Origin: Prevotellaceae bacterium
GTDB lineage: Bacteria; Bacteroidota; Bacteroidia; Bacteroidales; UBA932
Assembly: GCA_031257315.1 (NCBI GenBank)
Contig: JAIROW010000187.1
Span: 1 to 44,465, forward strand
Length of the DNA stretch: 44,465 nt
Direction of reading: 5' to 3'
Numbering within the stretch: the stretch's first letter is position 1; each line of letters opens with the position of its first letter. The notes under the pieces are model-generated. The model worked only from the letters and a program-made list of their open reading frames with translations. It did no database searches and was not told the origin of the DNA. The position numbers and the translations under genes were made by a program. This document shows, piece after piece, positions 16,422-23,942 of this stretch.

Positions 16422-18353
16422 TTATTTGTCGAAAACCGACCAGTTTATTTTTAATATTTGCGCCGGTTCGTTTTCGTCAGCTCCTTCCTTATGAACCTCC
16501 TGCAATATTATGTTCGGATATTTTTCCATAATATAATATAGATAGCGCTCGACGGTGTTTACTGTTCTATCGTTTTTCTGTTTGGGATTTAAACGCAAAT
16601 TGGCTGTCAAAATGTGAGTAACTCCAACCTGTTTCAACTGATTAAGTAAGGAGTCTGCATAAAATACTCCGAAATTATTATTGTTTTTTGCATTTAATTC
16701 CTGCACTTTCGGTAAAGTAAGAGGCTGTATTTTTGTTCGATAAAGTGTACTGTCCAGATTTTCAGAACGATTCAACACCCATAACGACTGTTCGCCTATG
16801 TTTAAGCGGGCATAATAATGTTTTCGCAAAAAATCCAGATGTTTTTTGGTTTGGTCATTTATTGAAACAGCGACATAGCTGTCAGGGGCTGCTGTCCATC
16901 TGTGCATAAAAGCGTCAATATTGCCTCCATTTACCGAATAGATACCGTGAAAACGTTTGCCATTGCCATAAATCGTTGATATTGAGTGTTTTCGACAGGC
17001 AACCAATTCGTCGCTGTTCAAATTTTTGCCAGCCCATTCGCTTGCTTTCAGATAGTTTGTCCAGTCGGGAGTAAGCCCGCTGTACCGGTTGGTCAATTTT
17101 CGGGCTTCGGAAATCGCTTTTACCGTACTGTTCAATCCTGTAATTAATAATATCCCGATAACAGCAGGGTAAATAAACTGTAAGGAACGTTTTTTTAACA
17201 GAAAATAATAAATACATGCAAAAATGCTCATTAAAATAAATGGATAAGCAGGAATAATCAACCGTTCCTGATTCCAAAACACTTGCAGTACAATAAATGA
17301 TACGGAGAGAAAAGCTCCGGCAACAATTATTGTTGCAAATAAATATCTGTTTCGTTTGAACGAAAAACATAAACCTGCAACAGCGCCGAAATAAACGAGA
17401 AGCATCCTTAAAGTGTTATTTTCTCCAATGTTCAATTTAAATCCTGTTATTCTGAATAATCCGTTTGAAATGTACTGATTGGAATTTTGCCAGAAACGAA
17501 CTATAAAACCTGCGATAGTTTCTCTGCCTTCTTCTGCCTTGTAGGGGTCTTTGTTCAGTAAAATGTTTCCCTGTCCCGAAAACTGTAACTCGTTGTTTCC
17601 CCATGCAAAGTCTTTCAGTAAAGAATAAACTGCAAATACGGCGACATAGCAGGCGAGGAAGACAGCTATTTTTCGCCACTGCCCGTAAAACAGAAAATAT
17701 CCGACTATTCCAATGGCTATGGAAAACCCGACGAGACGGGTTAGTGCAACGCTCAGCGCCGAAAGCGCCAGACACAGCAATATTTTAATTTCCTTACTTA
17801 ATCCTGAGTGTTCATTGTTTTCATTTTTAATAAAACGGAAAAATACAAGGAAAAAAAGCGACAGCATAAACATAAAAAACGCTTCGGAATAAGTCTGGCT
17901 TGCATAATACAGCACATACGAATTAATGGATACAAGCGCAAGAACCGGCATCAAAATCGAAGCGGGAATTTTTCCGCGAAATACTCTGAATGTAAAATAC
18001 ATAAATCCAAGTATTGACAGCATGGAAAACATTTTCAGCGGAAAAAGCGACAGTCCGAAAAAATATGCGACCGGCGACAGCGCTATTTTATACAGCATTG
18101 CCTGCGCTCCGGGGAAGTGAAAATCCTGTAAAAATCTGTTTGCCGCTAAAATATATTCCGAATCGTCTCCTCCAAGGCTGACTCTGGGGTCGTATAACAG
18201 CATGGAAACGAGCGCCGTAACTCCAAAAATTATCCAGAAACAAATCTTTTCGTTTTTCTGAAAATACATGTCCATTTTGTCTAACAGGGTAACCGTAATT
18301 GTCGTGTCCTTACTTCTTTTTTTACTCTTGATTGATGCCGTATGATGTTTCAT
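16422..18353 (-). CDS. GT-C fold membrane glycosyltransferase (GT39/GT83-like)
   Basis: A 643-aa integral membrane protein with about ten or more hydrophobic spans in the first two-thirds and a soluble C-terminal region. The first loop after TM1 carries the acidic GGDDSEY motif (Asp63/Asp64), as expected for GT-C enzymes that use polyprenyl-phosphate sugars (PMT and ArnT relatives). Such proteins transfer a sugar to a lipid or protein on the outer face of the inner membrane. It begins 12 bases after the upstream methyltransferase gene and follows a GT2 fusion resembling polyprenyl-phosphate-sugar synthases, which would supply the donor. The acceptor is unknown. The N-terminal 30 residues are Lys/Thr-rich and cytoplasmic. 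Confidence 0.8.
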   Translation of the reverse strand: MKHHTASIKSKKRSKDTTITVTLLDKMDMYFQKNEKICFWIIFGVTALVSMLLYDPRVSLGGDDSEYILAANRFLQDFHFPGAQAMLYKIALSPVAYFFGLSLFPLKMFSMLSILGFMYFTFRVFRGKIPASILMPVLALVSINSYVLYYASQTYSEAFFMFMLSLFFLVFFRFIKNENNEHSGLSKEIKILLCLALSALSVALTRLVGFSIAIGIVGYFLFYGQWRKIAVFLACYVAVFAVYSLLKDFAWGNNELQFSGQGNILLNKDPYKAEEGRETIAGFIVRFWQNSNQYISNGLFRITGFKLNIGENNTLRMLLVYFGAVAGLCFSFKRNRYLFATIIVAGAFLSVSFIVLQVFWNQERLIIPAYPFILMSIFACIYYFLLKKRSLQFIYPAVIGILLITGLNSTVKAISEARKLTNRYSGLTPDWTNYLKASEWAGKNLNSDELVACRKHSISTIYGNGKRFHGIYSVNGGNIDAFMHRWTAAPDSYVAVSINDQTKKHLDFLRKHYYARLNIGEQSLWVLNRSENLDSTLYRTKIQPLTLPKVQELNAKNNNNFGVFYADSLLNQLKQVGVTHILTANLRLNPKQKNDRTVNTVERYLYYIMEKYPNIILQEVHKEGADENEPAQILKINWSVFDK

Positions 18354-18365
18354 TGTTTATGAGTT

Positions 18366-19112
18366 TTATTGTTTTTCTGCATATATGATTACGGAGCCTG
18401 CGATTTCCTTTAACAGCGGTATTTTTTCTATTGTTTGTCCTATTGCTGAAAATATGCCGGTTAACGAATGAGGAATTGCCGGATGTAAAAAATCGTAAGG
18501 AAACACACGCACGTTTTTATAACCTGTTTTCTGCAATAATTTTGTCATGGAAAACCGGATGATAGCGGTTTCATCGGGAGAATCACCCATCCACCGTTTG
18601 ATACACGGCACGTTTTTTTGTATAAATATTTGCGGGTTAAGCATATTAGGCTCTGCAAAAATCAACTTGCCGGGCTTTCCTCTGTTAGCCGTCGAACGAA
18701 GCACTCTGTAAAATTCCGATAAAGCCGTCGGCATATCAAGATGATGCAGCACGGAACTGCCATATACTACGTCGAAAGTATTGTCTTCAAACGATAGCGA
18801 CATGGCGTCTTCTTCAAGAAATTTTACGTCGGGCATCTTTGTTCTGGCTTGCTCCAGCAATGCAGGAGATACGTCAACGGCAGTAATATCGGCGCTGGTT
18901 GCCGAATATATCTTTTGGGTGAAAATTCCTGTACCGCAGCCTATTTCAAGTATCGCGCTGTCGCGATTGATTTCTCCAAGGTCAATGAAATATTTTGCAC
19001 GACGTTCAGCTCTTTTCTGTCCGGCAACGCTACTCCATCCCCATATTTTTTCCGCGTCATGACTGATTTTTTCGCCGTGAGCGATTTCGTGATTAATCAG
19101 ATTTTTCTTCAT
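18366..19112 (-). CDS. Class I SAM-dependent methyltransferase
   Basis: A 248-aa cytosolic methyltransferase of the Methyltransf_11/UbiE-like type. SAM-binding motif I is ILEIGCGTG (54-62), the acidic end of beta-2 is AVDVS, and the post-motif is VVYGSSVLHHLD (about 115-126). There is no membrane segment, though the C-terminal region (FLHPAIPHSLTGIFSAIG) is hydrophobic enough to touch lipid. It sits between the MT-GT2 fusion (34 bases upstream) and the GT-C gene (12 bases downstream), so its substrate is probably a sugar or lipid-linked intermediate of that module. Confidence 0.82.
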   Translation of the reverse strand: MKKNLINHEIAHGEKISHDAEKIWGWSSVAGQKRAERRAKYFIDLGEINRDSAILEIGCGTGIFTQKIYSATSADITAVDVSPALLEQARTKMPDVKFLEEDAMSLSFEDNTFDVVYGSSVLHHLDMPTALSEFYRVLRSTANRGKPGKLIFAEPNMLNPQIFIQKNVPCIKRWMGDSPDETAIIRFSMTKLLQKTGYKNVRVFPYDFLHPAIPHSLTGIFSAIGQTIEKIPLLKEIAGSVIIYAEKQ

Positions 19113-19146
19113 GTTATTTGTATAAATATTGCTTCGTTTTCGATTA

Positions 19147-20550
19147 TCATATAAATTTTATTTTTCTTGCTGCAAAAAAACTCATTTTAAACAGTAAAAT
19201 TCCATGTTTGAAGCGGCTGATTTGCGTCGTTCCGTATTCGCGGTCTCTGTAACGGATAATAACTTCGGTTAATTTCAAATTCTGCTTTGCTGCGCCGAAC
19301 AGTAAATCGAAATCGCCAAACGGGTCGAAATCGCCGAAATATGCGCGGTTAGCCTTGATTGTTGCATAATCTTTGCGAAACAGCGCTTTTGTTCCGCAAA
19401 GCGTATCTTTCAACGGCTGGCTTAACAAATATGAAAAAAACAGTCCGAAAAATTTGTTGCCGAGCAGGTTCAAAAACCGCATGGCGTTTTTGTCCATCGG
19501 GTAAACCAGCCGGCAGCCGTTGATAAATTCGCCCTTGTTGCGGCACAAAGCGTCGTAGAATTTGGGAAGTTCTTCCGGCGCCACGGTCAGGTCTGCGTCG
19601 AGAATCATCAGAATATCGCCCGTTGCAGCGTCGAAAGCTTCGCGCACGGCGTTGCCTTTTCCCCTGCCTGTTTGTTGCATAAGTTTAATATTTTTCTCAG
19701 GATATGCGGCTTTTACGCGCTCCATTTCTTCCCATGTACCGTCGGACGAATTGCCTTCGATGAAAATAAATTCCTGCGACGTTCCGAACACCGGCGTCCG
19801 TTTTACGGCATTTTCAATGTTGCCGCGTTCATTTCGTGCGGGTACGATAATGGAAACGCTTGCCTGCGCATTTTTTTCCGATAAAAGCCGCGCAACTGTC
19901 AGATTTACCAGACAAAGCCGGTTCAATATCGGCAAACTGGCTGTAAATCCGTTGAAAAAAGTGTTTAACAGTGGAATATTAAGCGGAAAAAGTATTTTCC
20001 GTTCAGTTTTAATTATCTGAAAATCTTCCAGTTCAAGCAGATTGATAACATCTTGATTGGAAAACCAGCTGGCATTGGGCAATTTTTGTTTTAATCTTAA
20101 AAATTCCAGAATTTTAACTGCCGGCTCCCACAGAAAATTATACTGAGAAATGACAATCCGCGTCTGCGAATGGCAACATCTGCGCACATTATGTATGGCA
20201 GCCTGCGCGTCCCACAGGCAGCCCAGCGTATCGCTTATAATAATGTAATCGAAAGTTTCTGTCAGCTTTGTGTTTTCTATATCGTCAACGTAAAAATGAA
20301 GATGAGCGTATTTTTGCTTTGCAATTTCAATTGCCTCCGGCGCAAAATCAATGCCAACGCCGTAAGAAGGTTTGACGGCGTTCAGCAAGTCGCCCGAACC
20401 GCAACCGATTTCCAGTACGCGACTGCCCTGCGGTATAATAAACGAGCAGTACTTTTCAATCAGCCGGTGATAATACCGGTTTCGCCTGTTCCAGCGTTCG
20501 CGCTGCCGCGCTGTGCGGCGATAAAATTCAAGGATGTCGTTTTTTCTCAT
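19147..20550 (-). CDS. Methyltransferase - GT2 glycosyltransferase fusion protein
   Basis: A 467-aa two-domain protein. Residues about 1-200 are a class I SAM methyltransferase (motif I VLEIGCGSG at 45-53, GIDFAPEAIEIA at about 66-77). Residues about 230-467 are a GT-A/GT2 domain of the dolichyl- or polyprenyl-phosphate mannose synthase type: VSIIVPARNERGNI (about 232-245), the nucleotide-binding EGNSSDGT, the metal-binding DADLT (Asp318, Asp320), and a C-terminal YRDREYGTTQISRFKHG segment typical of DPM1-like enzymes. Fusions of this kind are known in bacteria but their products are mostly uncharacterised. It lies upstream of the methyltransferase and GT-C genes in one transcript. No frameshift is seen at the domain junction. 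Confidence 0.85.
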   Translation of the reverse strand: MRKNDILEFYRRTARQRERWNRRNRYYHRLIEKYCSFIIPQGSRVLEIGCGSGDLLNAVKPSYGVGIDFAPEAIEIAKQKYAHLHFYVDDIENTKLTETFDYIIISDTLGCLWDAQAAIHNVRRCCHSQTRIVISQYNFLWEPAVKILEFLRLKQKLPNASWFSNQDVINLLELEDFQIIKTERKILFPLNIPLLNTFFNGFTASLPILNRLCLVNLTVARLLSEKNAQASVSIIVPARNERGNIENAVKRTPVFGTSQEFIFIEGNSSDGTWEEMERVKAAYPEKNIKLMQQTGRGKGNAVREAFDAATGDILMILDADLTVAPEELPKFYDALCRNKGEFINGCRLVYPMDKNAMRFLNLLGNKFFGLFFSYLLSQPLKDTLCGTKALFRKDYATIKANRAYFGDFDPFGDFDLLFGAAKQNLKLTEVIIRYRDREYGTTQISRFKHGILLFKMSFFAARKIKFI

Positions 20551-20583
20551 ATCGAACTGTTTACCGATTAAAATTACCGACAG

Positions 20584-21306
20584 TTACCATCCGAAAGGAT
20601 TGTCATTACGTCTTTTATATACTGCATACGAAGTTTTTTCCGATTCGCTTCCAATTGAGTTTACTGCTTTGTATGTTATCGAAATAATTGTAGAATCTGC
20701 ATATAAATAATCTTGGTAAGCGTCTAATTTTAAAGAGACAAGCGCATCTGCAACATTATTTTTGCCGGTTTCGGTCGTATTGTGCCACAATCGCAAAAAA
20801 AGCGTATCGTGCCTGTGAAGCGACGGTTCTTCGATAAAACCGAAATTATGATACGAGTTCTTGTCTGAATATCTGATAAAAAAATGAGAAGTCAAATAGT
20901 TTTGTACAACCCACGAATTGACGCTGTATTTGTCAGAACCTGAAGTATAATCCAAAAAATTACTTGTACCGACGGTATCTACGCTTGATGGAAGAGCCTG
21001 TTCCTGAGTAGGTATCGGTATGACATTTGAGACGTCAACATACACGCCTGTACTGGTTTCGCTTACCGAATATGGGTTATAATAAAAAGCGACGAAAACT
21101 CTGTCGCCGTCTGTTCCCCATTTGCTATCCCAGACGTCGCCTTTCGGGTACAGGTAGAGTCCCTCGTCGGCGAGGAAATATTTACTGTTTTGTCCCTGTT
21201 TGACAATTGCATACTGCGATCCGTAAAACGACGCTTCTTTTCTGCTGCACGAAATCAGCAACAGTCCTGCTATTAGTGCAACTATTGATTTGTAAGATGT
21301 TTTCAT
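20584..21306 (-). CDS. NigD-like lipoprotein
   Basis: A 240-aa lipoprotein with the lipobox LLISC (Cys20). The pattern resembles NigD1/NigD2 family proteins of Bacteroidales: an N-terminal small beta domain (YAIVKQGQNSKYFLADEGLYLYP..., GDRVFVAFYYNP, to about residue 95) and a C-terminal beta-sandwich (about 115-235, with HDTLFLRLWHNTTE). Family members are cell-envelope proteins of unknown biochemical role, named after a bacteriocin-linked gene. It is 33 bases upstream of the MT-GT2 fusion and 75 bases downstream of the DUF4835 gene, so it is probably in the same transcript. The family call rests on overall resemblance only. Confidence 0.6.
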   Translation of the reverse strand: MKTSYKSIVALIAGLLLISCSRKEASFYGSQYAIVKQGQNSKYFLADEGLYLYPKGDVWDSKWGTDGDRVFVAFYYNPYSVSETSTGVYVDVSNVIPIPTQEQALPSSVDTVGTSNFLDYTSGSDKYSVNSWVVQNYLTSHFFIRYSDKNSYHNFGFIEEPSLHRHDTLFLRLWHNTTETGKNNVADALVSLKLDAYQDYLYADSTIISITYKAVNSIGSESEKTSYAVYKRRNDNPFGW

Positions 21307-21381
21307 ATCTCTAAACAGTGTTTTAATTTTATTTAATCGTTTTTAAATTCATTTTTTATTATTTGCGCGAACAGTTGGTTT

Positions 21382-22377
21382 TTACAGTGTCGGAAACGAA
21401 TTTTTACGCTGTGCGCCATTAAGTTTCATATACTTGTTGGGGTTGAACGAATCGACTGCTTTCAGAATGTTGTATGCTTCTTCGGTTTCCTGCTGCGGCG
21501 CTTCGGCAAAGATATTGATCAGCTCGTCGGCTTTTGCGTCGAAAAACATTTTCAGATAAACAGCCGATACTTCCGACTGACTTTCAAATGTGCGTTTCAG
21601 GTCTGTCAAAGCCTGCGTTATCTGTTTTCTGCCTTCTGACGAATTGTCGGTTAATCTGTCCAGCCCCATGCGGTGATATTTATAATATGCGTTGCGTTCG
21701 GGAACGAACAGGTTGCTTAAAATATTTTCTGCAATCCAGTATCTGTTTTTCCGGTTTGCATTTTCGTAGGGATTCCAGCCCGAATACCCTTCTTTTTGAG
21801 CGTAAGAGACAATTGTATGAGCGTTTTCAAAATATTCTGAACCGCCTTTAAGCGAGAATGTATCGTAATCGATACCCAAAATCAGATAGGCATAAAAAGC
21901 CATCACCGAAGTAAGATTCGATTTAAACGAGCGTAAATCAAAATCCAGACGGTCAAATTCGATATATTCAAAACTGAAATCGTCGTCTAAATGATTTAGC
22001 GTAATTGTCTGATATGAAGAAGCATATACAGGTCTGTGCGCCTGAATCTGCAATGTTCCCGAATATCTGGAACCGTTTGCTTCGTTTACAGTTATATAAA
22101 ACGAACAGTCGATACGTTCGACTTCCGAAAAAGCATTGTCCGTCCATCTTGTTCCGTTCATAAATTCGTTAAGGGAAGTTTGCAGTGTTGTAAATATGCT
22201 TTTGTTTGTACCCTGAATTTTTGATGAATTTACTGTAACATTGCATCTTAGCTCCTGAGCTTCTGCCGAAACAGCCAGTACCGCAACAAATATCGTCGCG
22301 TGTAAAAATATGGCGAGACGCATGACAGACTGCGATATTTTTTTATATAAAACCCTGTTATTCAATACCAATTCCAT
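21382..22377 (-). CDS. DUF4835 family exported protein (PorD-like)
   Basis: A 331-aa periplasmic or outer-membrane-associated protein found across Bacteroidota. The conserved pattern is ELRCNVTVNSSKIQGTNKSIF followed by LQTSLNEFMNGTRWT (residues about 42-78; two adjoining segments), then LMAFYAYLILGIDYDTFS-like text (about 160-177) and GGSEYFENAH. Relatives in Flavobacteria have been linked to type IX secretion as PorD, but members also occur in species without that system, so the role is open. The signal peptide is clearest from Met19 (start at 22323: MRLAIFLHATIFVAVLAVSAEAQ, cleaved near AEA). A promoter sits just upstream, and the longer start leaves a leader of only about 16 bases. No T9SS gene is seen nearby. 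Confidence 0.78.
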   Translation of the reverse strand: MELVLNNRVLYKKISQSVMRLAIFLHATIFVAVLAVSAEAQELRCNVTVNSSKIQGTNKSIFTTLQTSLNEFMNGTRWTDNAFSEVERIDCSFYITVNEANGSRYSGTLQIQAHRPVYASSYQTITLNHLDDDFSFEYIEFDRLDFDLRSFKSNLTSVMAFYAYLILGIDYDTFSLKGGSEYFENAHTIVSYAQKEGYSGWNPYENANRKNRYWIAENILSNLFVPERNAYYKYHRMGLDRLTDNSSEGRKQITQALTDLKRTFESQSEVSAVYLKMFFDAKADELINIFAEAPQQETEEAYNILKAVDSFNPNKYMKLNGAQRKNSFPTL

Positions 22378-22400
22378 TTCTAAATCATAAAAATATTGCG

Positions 22401-22431
22401 CAAAGTTACATATTTTCCTTCAAAACGCAAA
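22401..22431 (-). promoter_or_regulatory. Bacteroidota promoter before the DUF4835 gene
   Basis: On the - strand TTTG (22428-22431), a 19-base spacer, then TAACTTTG (22401-22408): an ideal match to the housekeeping -33/-7 promoter. It lies in the gap after the deoxynucleoside kinase gene and should start the transcript DUF4835, NigD-like, MT-GT2, MT, GT-C and onward. Confidence 0.75.
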
Positions 22432-22492
22432 ATATGAATTATGAATTATTTGATTACCGCAAAATTAATTCCATCAACTGAAAACTGAAAAC

Positions 22493-23086
22493 TCATAATC
22501 CTATTTTTTCTGTTATGGCGTTAAAATCGTCTGTGTTTTCTGAAAAATTATACACATCGACATCAATAGACAACGATTTTCCTTCGTATGTTTCAATCCA
22601 GTTTTCGTATCTTTCGTTTAAACTTTGGAGATAATCGGGACGAATGTTTGTTTCGTATTCTCTGCCGCGTTTTTGAATTTGCTTAACCAGAGTCGGAACA
22701 GATGCTTTGAGATATATCAGCAAATCGGGCGGCGGAATCAGACTTGTCATTATGTTGTACAGCGATATGTATGTGTCAAAATCCCGTTGCGACATCAGTC
22801 CCATGTTAAGGAGAGCCGGAGCAAATATACATGCGTCTTCATAAATGGTTCTGTCCTGAATGACGGATTTTGCACTTTTTTTTATGTCGAGTATGTTTTC
22901 GTACCGCAAACCGAGAAAAAATATCTGCAAATTGAACGACCATTCGTGCATGTCTTCATAAAAATCTATAAGATAGGGGTTTAATTCAGGATTGTCGTAC
23001 TGAACCTCCCATTCGTAGCGGCGGGAAAGCATTGTTGCCAAAGTTGTTTTTCCGCTGCCGATATTTCCTGCAATTGCTATGTGCAT
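22493..23086 (-). CDS. Deoxynucleoside kinase (dNK/dGK-type)
   Basis: A cytosolic salvage enzyme phosphorylating deoxynucleosides, 197 aa. The P-loop GNIGSGKTT is at residues 7-15 and the DRTIYEDACIFA motif (DRS/DRT family signature, general-base region) is near 78-89. The lid-type Arg region KRGREYE follows near 142. The family covers deoxyadenosine/deoxyguanosine kinases and thymidine kinase 2-like enzymes, so the base specificity cannot be fixed. It follows the AMP nucleosidase gene by 73 bases; both act on purine nucleotides. Confidence 0.88.
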   Translation of the reverse strand: MHIAIAGNIGSGKTTLATMLSRRYEWEVQYDNPELNPYLIDFYEDMHEWSFNLQIFFLGLRYENILDIKKSAKSVIQDRTIYEDACIFAPALLNMGLMSQRDFDTYISLYNIMTSLIPPPDLLIYLKASVPTLVKQIQKRGREYETNIRPDYLQSLNERYENWIETYEGKSLSIDVDVYNFSENTDDFNAITEKIGL

Positions 23087-23159
23087 TATTATATTGTATT
23101 ATATTTTATGTTTACAATTTAAAATCAGTATTGGCGTTGTGCAAATTTTATTATATGAT

Positions 23160-23930
23160 TTAGAATTTCAGATGTTTGATGGAACGTCCGTCGCGTTTTA
23201 TCAGTTTCAGCGATTCGATTCCGAGTTTTACGTGCGTAGCTACAAAATTTTCAGTTACCTTTCTGTCGCTTTCGGCGGTTTTTATTCCGCTCGAAATCAT
23301 CGGCATGTCGGAAGTCAGCAGCAGCGCTCCCGTGCTGATATTATTTGCAAAACCGACAGTAAAAATTGTTGCCGTTTCCATGTCTATTGCAATACAGCGG
23401 ATTTGTTTCAGATATTTTTTAAACTCTTCGTCATGTTCCCATACTCGCCGATTTGTGGTATAAACAGTTCCAGTCCAGTAATCCAGTCCCATGTCTCTGA
23501 CTGTTGTCGAAACGGCTCGTTGCAGGCTGAATGCTGGTAATGCAGGGACTTCGGGCGGCAGATAGTCTGTCGATGTTCCGTCGCCGCGTATGGCGGCAAT
23601 CGGGAGTATAAAATCGCCCAGACTGTTTTTGTTTTTCAGCGTTCCACATTTTCCCAGAAAAAGTACGGCTTTCGGCGTAATTGCCGATAAAAAATCCATA
23701 ATAATAGCCGCGTTTGGGCTGCCCATGCCAAAATTGATCATGGTTATTCCGTCGGCTGTGGCGCACGGCATGTTTGCGTTTTCGTCGAATATCCTTACGT
23801 CGTTCCATTCGGCAAACAGATTCAGATATTTTTTGAAATTGGAGAGCAATATATAGTCTCCAAATTCGTCAACTTTGCACCCTGTGTATCTCGGCAACCA
23901 GTTTAACACTATTTCTTCTTTTGTTTTCAT
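23160..23930 (-). CDS. amn: AMP nucleosidase, short form
   Basis: Cleaves AMP to adenine and ribose 5-phosphate. At 256 aa it is the short Bacteroidota form lacking the N-terminal regulatory domain of E. coli Amn. Landmarks of the nucleoside phosphorylase fold are INFGMGSPNAAI (about 65-76), FLGKCGTLK (about 91-99), TVYTTNRRVWEHD (about 155-167), the ribose-binding IDMETAT (about 181-187), and LLLTSDMPM (about 204-212). It begins 12 bases after the GH92 gene, so it is probably translated from the same message, although the two functions are unrelated. Confidence 0.9.
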   Translation of the reverse strand: MKTKEEIVLNWLPRYTGCKVDEFGDYILLSNFKKYLNLFAEWNDVRIFDENANMPCATADGITMINFGMGSPNAAIIMDFLSAITPKAVLFLGKCGTLKNKNSLGDFILPIAAIRGDGTSTDYLPPEVPALPAFSLQRAVSTTVRDMGLDYWTGTVYTTNRRVWEHDEEFKKYLKQIRCIAIDMETATIFTVGFANNISTGALLLTSDMPMISSGIKTAESDRKVTENFVATHVKLGIESLKLIKRDGRSIKHLKF

Positions 23931-23942
23931 AATCTTTTGGTT

